Of a stretch of 64,000 bases of DNA, positions 25,649-34,196 are shown in pieces. The notes beneath the pieces are model-generated. The model saw only the letters and a list, made by a program, of their open reading frames with translations. It was not told where the DNA came from and searched no databases. The stretch is from Paraburkholderia silvatlantica (lineage in GTDB: Bacteria; Pseudomonadota; Gammaproteobacteria; Burkholderiales; Burkholderiaceae), in assembly GCF_003096715.1 (NCBI RefSeq), contig NZ_QEOL01000020.1, forward strand, positions 62,001 to 126,000. The letters are read 5' to 3'. Numbering within the stretch: position 1 is the first letter of the stretch; each line of letters begins with the position of its first letter. The translations under genes were made by a program, and so were the position numbers.

Positions 25649-26680
25649 ATGAAGACAGTGGCAGCAGCATGCGGCGCGTTCGCGCTGGCGGCGTTGATGA
25701 TGACAGCGGGCGCGCCCGCGTTCGCGCAGACCATGCCGGGTAAGGGCAAAACGGTTAATTACGCGCAGGGCGACAGTTTCGGCGGCAACTACGTGGCGAC
25801 GCAGATCGTGATGCAGGCGATGAAGGACCTGGGCTACGACGTCAAGTTGACGACGATGAACACGACGTTGTTCTTCCAGGCCGCCGCGCAGGGCGACGAG
25901 GATCTCGCGACAGATGTGAACTTTCCGCAGCGAGAACTTGCGTTCCGGGCAGTCGAGAAAGACGCGCAGATCGTCGGCACAGGGATGATCGTCGGCGGTG
26001 GCATCAACGGTTATCTGATCGACAAGAAGACCGCAGACGCTTACGGGATCACGAACCTGGCACAGCTGAAAGATCCAAAGCTTGCAGGCCTGTTCGGCGC
26101 CGACGGTAAGGCGCAGCTCATCAGTTGCGATCCGGGCTGGAGCTGCGGCGACGTCGTCGACTATCAGCTACAGCACTTCGGTCTGCAGAACACCGTGCAT
26201 GCGGTACGCGGCAAGTACGAGGCACTGATGGTCGACGCCATTTCACGCGTGAGGCAGGGCAAGCCGGCGTTTTTTTACGCGTGGAGTCCGTCGTGGACGG
26301 TCAACACGCTGGTGCCAGGGAAAGACGTCGTGTGGCTCCCTACGCCCGAGGCGGCGCTGCCGCCGAACGTGCCGAACACGGGCTCGTCGCTCGTCAGCGG
26401 CGTGCAGGGCTGCGCGGGCAACGCCGATCCGTGCCGGATGGCGATGGCGTCGTGGAACTGGGGCGCGGTAGGCAATCGCGCGTTCATCGCCGCCAATCCG
26501 GCGGTTCGCGTGCTGGTCGAGCAGATTAAATTCCCGTCGTCGACCTGGTCGGCCTGGGAGTCGGCGATCAGTAAAAACGGCGGCTCTCAGGCTCTGGTAT
26601 CGCGACTCGCGAACGACTGGATGGCACAAAACAAGGCGCAATTCGATCAGTGGGTCGCGGTGGCGAGGCAGGCGAAGTAG
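25649..26680 (+). CDS. Betaine/quaternary-amine ABC importer, binding protein (ProX-like)
   Basis: A 343-residue periplasmic protein with a cleavable signal (residues 1-26, ending APAFA) and the OpuAC/ProX substrate-binding fold: NYAQGDSFGGNYVATQIVMQ, TTLFFQAAAQGDEDLATDVN, PGWSCGDVVDYQLQ and AFFYAWSPSWTVN. The aromatic residues in the last motifs are the kind that cage a quaternary ammonium. The ATG at 25649 has GGGAG seven bases upstream; the frame is open from 25514 but lacks a signal there. It ends the importer operon, and a broken oxidase gene abuts it at once. Confidence 0.92.
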   Translation: MKTVAAACGAFALAALMMTAGAPAFAQTMPGKGKTVNYAQGDSFGGNYVATQIVMQAMKDLGYDVKLTTMNTTLFFQAAAQGDEDLATDVNFPQRELAFRAVEKDAQIVGTGMIVGGGINGYLIDKKTADAYGITNLAQLKDPKLAGLFGADGKAQLISCDPGWSCGDVVDYQLQHFGLQNTVHAVRGKYEALMVDAISRVRQGKPAFFYAWSPSWTVNTLVPGKDVVWLPTPEAALPPNVPNTGSSLVSGVQGCAGNADPCRMAMASWNWGAVGNRAFIAANPAVRVLVEQIKFPSSTWSAWESAISKNGGSQALVSRLANDWMAQNKAQFDQWVAVARQAK

Positions 26681-26699
26681 GGGTAGCGCGCCGAAGTCC

Positions 26700-27355
26700 G
26701 GTTCGATTCGGGCAGGCGAAGGGCGAACTGCTGCACCTCATGTACTCGCCGGAACTGATGGGAGCGTTCCGCGCATTCAAGGCGATCTGGGATCCGCGGG
26801 GCCGCATGAATCCGGGCAAGCTGGTCGATGCCATGCCGGTGGACGACAACCTGCGCCGCGGTCCGACGTATCGTCGCGTGGATGTGTCGAGTCCGTTCAC
26901 GTTCGGCGATCTCGGCAAGCCCGACACGTTAGCGCGCGCGACGAAACGGTGTATCGGCATGGGTCAGTGCCGATCGCTGAGCGGCGGCACGATGTGCTCG
27001 AGCTATCGCGTCGCGCGAAGAGAAGTATTCGACGCGCGGCCGTGAAGGATTCGTTCGATCACTGTCTCGCATGCAAGGGCTGCCGCAGCGACTGCCCCAC
27101 GCATGTGGACATCGCGAAGTACAAGAGCCACTTCTTTACGAGTATCACAAGCACAGGCGCCGTCATGTGATGGACGCGATGGTGAGCCGCATCGGCCACT
27201 GGCTGCCCGTGGCCACGCATGTGAGAGGCGTGGCGAATGCGCTCATGCGCAATCCGTCGCTCCATCTCGCGCAGTGGCTCGATCGCCAGCCGCATGATGC
27301 GAAGCCGGGCGCGAATGCCGAAGCGGCCATGGAAGAACAAGTCGCGTCGAATTGA
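26700..27355 (+). pseudogene. Remnant of a large FAD-linked oxidase with Fe-S C-terminal domain
   Basis: Three frames in succession spell the back half of a YdiJ/GlcD-type FAD oxidase fused to a 4Fe-4S domain: FGQAKGELLHLMYSPELMGA with AIWDPRGRMNPGKLVDAM (26698-26830), the first cysteine cluster region (CIGMGQCRSLSGGTMCSSYR), then CLACKGCRSDCPTHVDIAKY, then HRRRHVMDAMVSRIGHWLPV. Frameshifts occur near 27020 and 27130, roughly 40 residues between the cysteine clusters are missing, the approximately 500-residue FAD-binding front is gone, and the 3' end is cut at the next gene. It is clearly non-functional. Confidence 0.8.
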
Positions 27356-27396
27356 AGTATCCGACGCTCGATACCTCTTGTAGAAAGGAGAACGCA

Positions 27397-28869
27397 GTGA
27401 GTTTGGAGTTGGCACGAGGCGAACTGCTTCGCCACGAGAATTTCATCGACGGCAAGTGGATTGCCGCATCCGGCAACGCCAGCTACGTCGTGACGAATCC
27501 GGCCACCCAGGCCAGGCTCGCGCAGGTCGCGAACAGCGCCGCCGCCGATGCGCGCGCGGCCACGGATGCCGCTTCGCGTGCGCTACCCGCGTGGCGCGAC
27601 ACGCTGCCCCGCGAACGCGCGGCCATGCTGAACCGCTGGCACGCGCTCATCCTCGCGAACACCGAGGACCTCGCGCGCCTGATGTCGCTGGAGCAGGGCA
27701 AGCCGCTTGCGGAAGCACGGGGCGAAGTCGCGTATGGCGCGTCGTATGTTGCGTGGTTCGCCGAGGAAGCGACCAAAATCTATGGCGACATCATCCCGCA
27801 GACGCAGCACGGCAAGCGCATGATGGCCATCAAGGAGCCGATCGGTGTGGTCGCGGCGATCACGCCCTGGAATTTTCCGCTCGCGATGATCGCGCGCAAG
27901 ATCGCTCCCGCGCTCGCGGCCGGTTGCACGGTCGTGGCGAAGCCCGCCGAAGACACGCCGCTCACGGCGCTCGCGCTCGCCGCGCTGGCGCAGGAAGCAG
28001 GCTTGCCCGACGGCGTGCTCAACATGATTTCGGCGGCGCGCGACGAAGGCATTGCGGCCGTGGCCGACTGGCTCGCCGACGACCGTGTGCGCAAGATTAC
28101 CTTCACGGGCTCGACGGCCGTGGGCAAGCATCTCGCTCGCGAGTCGGCGGGCACGCTCAAGAAGCTCTCGCTCGAACTGGGCGGCAACGCGCCGTTCATC
28201 GTCTTTGCCGACGCCGATCTCGAAGCGGCCGTCCAGGGTCTCATGCTCGCCAAGTTCCGCAACGGCGGCCAGACCTGCGTGTGCCCGAACCGCATCTATG
28301 TGCATGATTCGGTTTACGAGCGATTCGGCGAACTGCTCGCGAAGCGCGTGAGCGCGCTGCACGTGGGTCCGGCGACAGATGCGAAGGCGCAAATCGGTCC
28401 GATGATCAACGAGCGCGCCATCGACAAGATCGCGAAGCACGTGGACGACGCCGTGGCGAACGGCGCGCGGGTGCTCGCGGGCGGCAAACGCCTTTCCGAA
28501 CTCGGGCTGAACTATTACGCGCCCACCGTGCTCGCCGATGCCAATGACGCCATGGTGCTCTGCTGCGAGGAAACCTTCGGCCCGGTCGCGCCGCTGTTCC
28601 GCTTTACCGACGAAGACGAAGTCATCCGTATCGCCAACGACACGCCGTTTGGCCTCGCCGCGTACTTCTACACCAACGACGTGCGCCGCATTGACCGCGT
28701 GGCGCGCAAGCTCGAAACGGGCATCGTCGGTATCAACGAAGGCGCGGTGGCGAGCGAAGCCGCGCCGTTCGGCGGCGTGAAGGAATCGGGATATGGACGC
28801 GAAGGCTCGAAGTACGGTCTCGACGACTACCTGAGCATCAAGTACCTTTGCCAGGGGGGACTTGGATAA
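27397..28869 (+). CDS. gabD: NAD(P)-dependent succinate-semialdehyde dehydrogenase (GabD-type)
   Basis: A 490-residue ALDH of the GabD subgroup: LRHENFIDGKWIAASGNASY, EPIGVVAAITPWNFPLAMIA, FTGSTAVGKHLARESAG, LELGGNAPFIVFADADLE, the catalytic Cys in FRNGGQTCVCPNRIYV, and GGVKESGYGREGSKYGLDDY at the end. The redox-switch pair of cysteines (CVC) typical of GabD is present. The GTG at 27397 has AGGAG six bases upstream; the frame runs back to 27352 without better support. It turns succinate semialdehyde into succinate, the last step expected for the trigonelline-like operon ending at 26680, although a decayed gene lies between. Confidence 0.9.
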   Translation: MSLELARGELLRHENFIDGKWIAASGNASYVVTNPATQARLAQVANSAAADARAATDAASRALPAWRDTLPRERAAMLNRWHALILANTEDLARLMSLEQGKPLAEARGEVAYGASYVAWFAEEATKIYGDIIPQTQHGKRMMAIKEPIGVVAAITPWNFPLAMIARKIAPALAAGCTVVAKPAEDTPLTALALAALAQEAGLPDGVLNMISAARDEGIAAVADWLADDRVRKITFTGSTAVGKHLARESAGTLKKLSLELGGNAPFIVFADADLEAAVQGLMLAKFRNGGQTCVCPNRIYVHDSVYERFGELLAKRVSALHVGPATDAKAQIGPMINERAIDKIAKHVDDAVANGARVLAGGKRLSELGLNYYAPTVLADANDAMVLCCEETFGPVAPLFRFTDEDEVIRIANDTPFGLAAYFYTNDVRRIDRVARKLETGIVGINEGAVASEAAPFGGVKESGYGREGSKYGLDDYLSIKYLCQGGLG

Positions 28870-28988
28870 CGATGCCGGGGCGAAAAGCGGTGCCATGCCT
28901 CGCGATGGTGCCACCAAGCCGGTGGCGTTCTACAGAGACATATACAGTGAGTTCCGATATTTCACGTCGCAATTGCAGAGCAGTACGA

Positions 28989-29071
28989 GACCGTTTCGGA
29001 CCGGTTTCCGTTGCTGGACACCCTCGTGAACAACCCGGGTACGATGCGCAACATCAAGCTGGGTCAGCAAT
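28989..29071 (+). pseudogene. Fragment of an SDR gene, near-duplicate of part of the gene at 1404
   Basis: These 83 bases align to 1614-1696 inside the SDR gene at 1404 with four mismatches by my count, including the NNAG region (NNPG here), and end at an in-frame TAG. Neither the 5' nor the 3' part of an SDR is present. The upstream stretch 28870-28988 has no gene I recognise. This is a scrap of a second, closely related SDR copy. Confidence 0.8.
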
Positions 29072-29110
29072 AGCCATTGAGTGAACTGATGGTTGGCGAG
29101 CGTCTAGATT

Positions 29111-29210
29111 TGACCCTTGGGGGGCGCGGACGAAAACCTGGACTACGTGGAGGTAGTTCATGTACTCGTACGCAGACCGTCAAGCTGACCTACATGCTTG
29201 GTTAGCCTGA
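29111..29210 (+). mobile_element. Probable left end of an IS3-family element with start of OrfA
   Basis: TGACCCTTGGGGGGCGCGGA followed by CGAAAACCTGGACTACGTGG and GGAGG before an ATG at 29160 resembles the left terminus and leader of IS3-family (IS2-like) elements of Burkholderiales. The frame from 29160 begins MYSYADR as OrfA does but stops after 16 residues. No right end is seen nearby. This rests on recall of the family's terminus and needs an IS search. Confidence 0.4.
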
Positions 29211-29296
29211 ATCTTACTGTGTCACAAATCTATTTACGGCGAAGCGATGCCTGGTAGTATTGAATAGTACAGCCTTCAGGCGATCGCGATGAGAGA

Positions 29297-29391
29297 TCGA
29301 GGACGTCGTACCCTTCATCCGCCACTTGGTTAGCGACGGCTGGTGCACCGGTCAGACCATCCTGATCAACGGAGGGTACACGACGAAGTAA
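29297..29391 (+). pseudogene. 3' fragment of a second SDR gene
   Basis: The frame reads IEDVVPFIRHLVSDGWCTGQ followed by TILINGGYTTK and a stop. It matches the last 32 residues of the intact SDR at 30817 (31495-31590) except for one missing codon in the WWIT segment and a few silent changes. Nothing upstream continues the gene. It is a detached 3' end of a paralogue of the gene at 30817. Confidence 0.8.
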
Positions 29392-29570
29392 CACGCCGTG
29401 CGCACATTCGACGCGTATTCGCGGCCGAGGTCTGAGTGGACATGGGGCGTCGGAGCGGCGGGTTCAGGCGCCGCTTTTCATTTTCTTTGCTGAAATTCCT
29501 GAAAAAAAGGCGTTCCAGATTGAAATAGAATCGCTAACAGGTCGCCGCGAGTGATCGTCACGCCTCCGAA

Positions 29571-30011
29571 ATGGCATCGCGCTGGGTGCCGGAGTATGCA
29601 TGTGCTGCGCGTGTCGAATGGTGTGGGTCGCAGGTCATCGTGCGCGACGTGCGCAACTTCAGATACCGGACGCGCGAAGACTACATGCCTGCCTACTACG
29701 ACGTCACGTTCGCGCTCGATGCGGTGACGACGGTCGATCTGGTTGTGTCGCGCTGGTCGACCGAGGCGATCGCACACATTCTGCGTCACGTCAGGGCAGT
29801 TTCGCCCGACGTCGGATACAGCTGGAAGGTGTTGCTGAGTGGCTTTGCGGACCGATACGGGTACGATCCTGGTTTGCTCGACGTGTCGATACCGTTCGAC
29901 GCGCTGAAGTCGGCGAGCCTGATTCGACGTCCGCCGGGCACGGCGATCGACGGCGATTTTTCGGCCGCGACCCGCGCGTCCCTGCCGCTCGTACGGGCGC
30001 TCGCGAAATGA
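29571..30011 (+). pseudogene. DUF4105 (Lnb periplasmic-domain-like) gene with large internal deletion
   Basis: The frame joins the early part of a DUF4105/Lnb-type periplasmic protein (QVIVRDVRNFRYRTREDYMP, LVVSRWSTEAIAHILR) directly to its late part (LLSGFADRYGYDPGLLDVSI, PFDALKSASLIRR). The well over 100 residues that normally separate them, including the catalytic-looking centre, are missing, and the membrane-anchored N-terminus is absent. The frame is kept across the join, so a short fused product could still be made, but not a normal member of the family. Confidence 0.65.
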
Positions 30012-30078
30012 AGCACACGCGAGGCCGCCGGCTCGCAACATTCGTATCACGCGGCCGGCGACGACAAGGTAATGGATC

Positions 30079-30683
30079 ATGGTGAGACTGGTCATGCTGT
30101 TGCTGGGCGTCGACTATCTGCGTACGCGTGCGACAGCGATTTTCTGGATCGGCGTTGCGTGGGTGGTCGCGGGGCTCGTCGTGTTCGGCGACGCGCTCGA
30201 TGGAGCGATGCATTTCCCCATTACGTTGTTCGCGTGGCTGTTCCTGCTCGAAGGGCTGGCGACGCTCGCGGTTGCCTGGACCGGCGTCGGCGGGCAACGC
30301 GCGCTGCGCTACGTGAAAGGCATTGCGGTCGTTACCGCCTCGATGCTGATCTTTGCCGGACACCATCACGGCAACCTGATCCTGTCGATGATCTTCGGAA
30401 CGCTATTTCTCGTCGATGGGTTGCTGAGTGTATCGCCGCATGGATCGTCCGGTATCGCCGCTGGAAGGCCGCATTCGCATGGGGCGTCTTCGAGATTCTG
30501 ATCGCGGTGTTTTTCTATCAACCGTACCCGACACACTACGCGGGCACGCTGCCGAAAGCCGATCTCGACCGCTATGTCGCGCGGCACGCACAAACCTGCG
30601 GCGAGGCAGTCGATACGGCGACGCTGATTCCGCACATGGCGCTTATGGACGGGAATCGGGGATTCAAGCAGCGCAAGGCGTAA
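30079..30683 (+). pseudogene. HdeD/DUF308-like membrane protein gene, frameshifted and truncated
   Basis: The first frame gives four membrane segments (TAIFWIGVAWVVAGLVVFGD, FAWLFLLEGLATLAVAW, LRYVKGIAVVTASMLIFAGH, ILSMIFGTLFLVDGLL) typical of HdeD-like DUF308 proteins. At about 30426 one base is missing: in the next frame it continues CIAAWIVRYRRWKAAFAWGV, FEILIAVFFYQPYPTHYAGT. After about 30545 the remaining 45 residues do not look like the family. Frameshift plus lost C-terminus make it a pseudogene. Confidence 0.65.
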
Positions 30684-30816
30684 GGCGTGTGGGCGGGCTG
30701 ACCAATGCGCGCCAATTGGATCGATTCTCTGGATTATCCATCCAGAAGCAGGCGGTTTATCTGCCGGCATGGGTTGTCTACTCTCGAGATTCCAACGAAT
30801 CTTGAAGGAGATACTC

Positions 30817-31590
30817 ATGGCGGACCATTCCATCCAAGGCAAGGTTGTCCTGATTGCCGGCGGTGCCAAGAACCTCGGTGGCCTGATCGCGCGTGACCTT
30901 GCGCAGCAGGGTGCCAAGGCGGTGGCAGTGCATTACAACAGCGCCGCGAGCCAGGCCGACGCCGAGGCCACCATCGCCGCAATCAAGGCTGCAGGCGCGC
31001 AGGCGGTGGCGATCCAGGCCAACCTCACGACCGCGGCGGCTGTTGAAAAACTGTTCGCCGACGCGATTGCGGCCGTGGGCAAGCCGGACATTGCCATCAA
31101 CACGGTAGGCAAGGTCCTGAAAAAGCCGTTCACGGAAATCACCGAAGCCGAATACGACGAGATGACCGCGGTCAATTCCAAGTCCGCCTTCTTCTTCCTC
31201 AGGGAGGCGGGCAGGCACGTCAACGACAACGGCAAGATCGTGACCCTTGTGACATCGCTGCTGGGGGCATTCACACCGTTCTATGCGGCCTATGCCGGGA
31301 CCAAGGCACCGGTGGAGCACTATACCCGCGCGGCTGCGAAGGAATTCGGTGCACGTGGCATTTCGGTGACGGCAGTCGGCCCGGGGCCGATGGATACTCC
31401 TTTCTTCTATCCAGCCGAAGGCGTCGATGCGGTGGCCTACCACAAGACCGCCGCTGCACTGTCGCCGTTTTCCAAGACGGGCCTCACCGACATCCAGGAC
31501 GTGGTGCCCTTCATCCGCCACCTGGTCAGCGACGGATGGTGGATCACCGGGCAGACCATCCTGATCAATGGCGGGTATACCACCAAATAA
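30817..31590 (+). CDS. SDR-family oxidoreductase
   Basis: A 257-residue SDR. The cofactor motif is IAGGAKNLGGLIARDLAQQG (a GGxxNLGG variant), beta-4 reads INTVGK instead of NNAG, and the catalytic site is VTSLLG...YAGTKAPVEHY. GPGPMDTPFFYPAEG and the C-terminal QTILINGGYTTK follow. The GGxKNLG and NTVGK variants mark the SDR subgroup seen beside LtrA and aldehyde-dehydrogenase genes. GGAG lies six bases before the ATG at 30817. It is followed by a degraded paralogue at 31801. It appears intact although surrounded by decayed genes. The substrate is unknown. Confidence 0.87.
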   Translation: MADHSIQGKVVLIAGGAKNLGGLIARDLAQQGAKAVAVHYNSAASQADAEATIAAIKAAGAQAVAIQANLTTAAAVEKLFADAIAAVGKPDIAINTVGKVLKKPFTEITEAEYDEMTAVNSKSAFFFLREAGRHVNDNGKIVTLVTSLLGAFTPFYAAYAGTKAPVEHYTRAAAKEFGARGISVTAVGPGPMDTPFFYPAEGVDAVAYHKTAAALSPFSKTGLTDIQDVVPFIRHLVSDGWWITGQTILINGGYTTK

Positions 31591-31800
31591 ACGATCCGCA
31601 GGCCAGTGCATCGGTTGTCGCCTTTCCTTCCGTACCGGGAAGGGCGTCGCCGTGTAATGCGACCATCGGCGAAGGCACACATCGCGGTAGTGCAGCGCCC
31701 GGCTTTGTTGCATGGCGTGGTTCGTTCATCCCCGAGCCGTCTCGCGCCTGCATGGCGGGGATGACGGTACGACTATCCAACTTTCATCAGGAGTTTTCAG

Positions 31801-32352
31801 ATGGTTGCCATCACACACCAGGAAGTGCGCAAGACATTTCCCTCCGCGACAAGCACGGGCGCACGCCGGTTCGTTGGCAAGACCGCGATCGTCGTGGGGG
31901 CATCTGCCAATGTCGGCAATGCGCTGGCGGAATTGTTGGCGCAGGAAGGCGCCGACGTGTTGATTCACTACAACTCGGCTTCGAAGAGCGGCCAGGCGGA
32001 AGAGACAACTGCGGTTGTGCGCGGGCACGGGCCACCATGGTCGCGGCCTTCGCACCTACCTATGCGGGATATGCAGGTAGCAAGGCACCTTTGGAGCATT
32101 TCAGCAAGGCACTTGCCTGGGAACTCGGGGGACGGGGCATCACAGTCAATTGCATTGCGCCCGGACCGCTTGATACGTCGTTCTTCTATCCGGCCGAGTC
32201 AGACGAGAACATCGCGTGGCTGCGATCGATGTCGATTGACGGAGGCCTTGGGAACATCGTCGACGTCACGGGACTGGCATTGTTCCTGGTCTCACCCGAG
32301 GCGCGTTGGATGACTGGCACCACCAGTTACATCAATGGCGGAATCGTTTCGC
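31801..32352 (+). pseudogene. SDR gene with internal deletion and frameshift
   Basis: The first frame encodes an SDR N-terminus (RFVGKTAIVVGASANVGNAL, AELLAQEGADVLIHYNSASK) to about 32034. There it breaks, and a different frame picks up at VAAFAPTYAGYAGSKAPLEH, continuing GRGITVNCIAPGPLDTSFFY and WMTGTTSYINGGIVS. About 70 residues around the middle of the Rossmann fold are lost. The stop codon is also lost, and the frame runs straight into an aldehyde dehydrogenase fragment at 32352. It is a tandem paralogue of the gene at 30817. Confidence 0.75.
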
Positions 32353-32685
32353 CAATCAACCGCATGGAGCGGATGTTGCGCGAACACCAGGGTGAATTCT
32401 GCGCGGCGCTCCATCGGGACTTCGGCAAGCCGCCCTTCGAGCAACTATTCGAAATCACCGTTCCGCTGGGCGTGATCCGCTATTACCGCGAGAACCTGAA
32501 GGAGCTGATGGCGCCGACGCGACGGCGTTGGTTACAGCGGTATGGGCAAGTACTACGGAAAGGCCGGCTTCGATGCGTTGAGCAACGTCAAGTCGCTGTT
32601 GATCGGCAATCCGGACCGGGTCCTCGATGTGTTCCCGCCGTACGCCGGGAAGGACATTGCCGCGCGCCTGAGCGCATTTTCGTAG
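32352..32685 (+). pseudogene. Coniferyl-aldehyde-dehydrogenase-like gene reduced to its two ends
   Basis: NRMERMLREHQGEFCAALHR with PFEQLFEITVPLGVIRYYRE is the N-terminal part of a coniferyl-aldehyde-dehydrogenase-like ALDH. From about 32523 another frame gives its C-terminus (GYSGMGKYYGKAGFDALSNV, LLIGNPDRVLDVFPPYAGKD) to a stop at 32685. Some 350 residues, including cofactor site and catalytic cysteine, are deleted. The front is fused in frame to the preceding SDR remnant. Confidence 0.75.
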
Positions 32686-32722
32686 GGTACGGCGGCAGTC
32701 CCTGCCGGAAGGAGAATGAGAC

Positions 32723-32992
32723 ATGCACATGCTGCTGGTGATCGTCGGCGGGCTGGTCCTGCAGGGCGTGTTCGTGCTGTTCGGCTGGCTTTGGGGCGGC
32801 AATGCCGCCGGCATGGCCATGGCGGCAAAGGTTTTCGTGCCAATTTGGCTGATCGTTGCGATCGTCAACCTGTGGATCGGTGTCAGCCACGCGGGCTACG
32901 GCGTCCGCGAAGAATTTCCGATCCTCCTGGTCGTCTTTCTGGTACCCGCAGCGTTCGCCGCGTTGGTCATCTGGCGCCTGTCACACGCATGA
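32723..32992 (+). CDS. Small membrane protein, hypothetical
   Basis: An 89-residue protein with three hydrophobic segments (LLVIVGGLVLQGVFVLFGWL, VFVPIWLIVAIVNLWIGV, FPILLVVFLVPAAFAALVIW), so an inner-membrane protein. AGGAG lies eight bases upstream. Its stop overlaps the start of the LtrA gene (ATGA at 32989), which implies coupled translation and a shared role. I do not recognise a named family. Confidence 0.7.
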   Translation: MHMLLVIVGGLVLQGVFVLFGWLWGGNAAGMAMAAKVFVPIWLIVAIVNLWIGVSHAGYGVREEFPILLVVFLVPAAFAALVIWRLSHA

Positions 32993-34191
32993 GCTATCCG
33001 ATGCATGAACCCGCGTCTGTGGCACGCCATCCGCTGCTGCGCCATCGCGACGGGCACCACGCCAGGGTCGGCTATGAAGAGCTTTTCTTCGATCTGGTCT
33101 ACGTCTTCGCCGTCACCCAACTGAGCCACCAACTGTTGCACCACCTGAACCCGATCGGGGTCGCGGAGGCGCTCGTCCTGTGGTTTGCGGTATGGCTGGG
33201 TTGGCAGTACACGTGTTGGGTTACCAACTGGTTCGATCCGGAAACGCCGCGCATCCGTGGCCTGCTGTTCGTCACCATGCTGCTGGGGTTGGCGATGGCC
33301 GCCAGCATTCCCCAGGCCTTTGGCGAGCGCGGGCTCCTGTTCGCCAGCAGCTACGCGACGATGCAGGTCGGGCGGACCGCATTCGTCGTGCTGCAACTGT
33401 CGTTCTCGCACCCGCTATCGCCCAACTACCGGCGCATGCTCGGCTGGGTTTGCATTGCTGCCGTATTCTGGATTGCCGGCGGTTTGCTCGACCACGGCGC
33501 GCGGATTGCGTGGTGGTCCGTTGCCGTGCTGTGCGAATACGTATCGCCGATGTTCGGCTTTGCGCTGCCTGGACTGGGGCGATCGCAGACGCACGACTGG
33601 ACGATCGAAAGCGGCCATCTGGCCGAGCGTTGCCAGTTGTTCGTGATCGTGGCGCTGGGCGAAACGCTTCTCGCCAGCGGTGCGGCGCTCGCGGACACGC
33701 CCACGTGGGACAGCGCGACATTGCTGGCCTTGCTGGCCACCTTCATCGGCACGCTGGCGTTATGGTGGCTGTACTTCGGCACGTCCAGCAAGGACGCCAC
33801 CGCCGCCATCGCGCACTCGACCGATCCGGGACGCATGGGGGCCCATTTCCATTACATCCACGCCATCCTGGTGGCCGGCATCATCGCATCGGCGGTCGGC
33901 AACGATTTGGTGATGGCGCATCCGCACGGCCGTCCGGACTCCGCGCAGACTGCGATACTGATTGCCGGGCCGGCGATCTACCTGCTGGGCAGCGCGGTAT
34001 ACAAGGGGGTCGTGTACGGGATGGTGCCGTGGTCGCACGTGGCGGGGACCGTTGCATTGCTGGCGCTGTTGTCGGTGGCGCGAACGACCAGCCTGTTGGC
34101 GATGGGCGGGTTGACGTTGGCGATCATGCTTGCCGTCGCCGGCTGGGAAATGCGCGTGGGTAGCCACGGTCGCAGAGCGGCTGGCAATTGA
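32989..34191 (+). CDS. Low-temperature-requirement A (LtrA) family membrane protein
   Basis: A 400-residue multi-pass membrane protein of the LtrA family: the conserved RVGYEELFFDLVYVFAVTQL near residue 30 and the later LAERCQLFVIVALGETLLAS box, plus about 11-12 hydrophobic segments. LtrA proteins are widespread and their biochemical role is unsettled. The ATG at 32989 overlaps the previous stop; an ATG at 33001 is also possible. It is followed at once by a DUF924 gene, a frequent neighbour. Confidence 0.87.
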   Translation: MSYPMHEPASVARHPLLRHRDGHHARVGYEELFFDLVYVFAVTQLSHQLLHHLNPIGVAEALVLWFAVWLGWQYTCWVTNWFDPETPRIRGLLFVTMLLGLAMAASIPQAFGERGLLFASSYATMQVGRTAFVVLQLSFSHPLSPNYRRMLGWVCIAAVFWIAGGLLDHGARIAWWSVAVLCEYVSPMFGFALPGLGRSQTHDWTIESGHLAERCQLFVIVALGETLLASGAALADTPTWDSATLLALLATFIGTLALWWLYFGTSSKDATAAIAHSTDPGRMGAHFHYIHAILVAGIIASAVGNDLVMAHPHGRPDSAQTAILIAGPAIYLLGSAVYKGVVYGMVPWSHVAGTVALLALLSVARTTSLLAMGGLTLAIMLAVAGWEMRVGSHGRRAAGN

Positions 34192-34196
34192 CCGCC

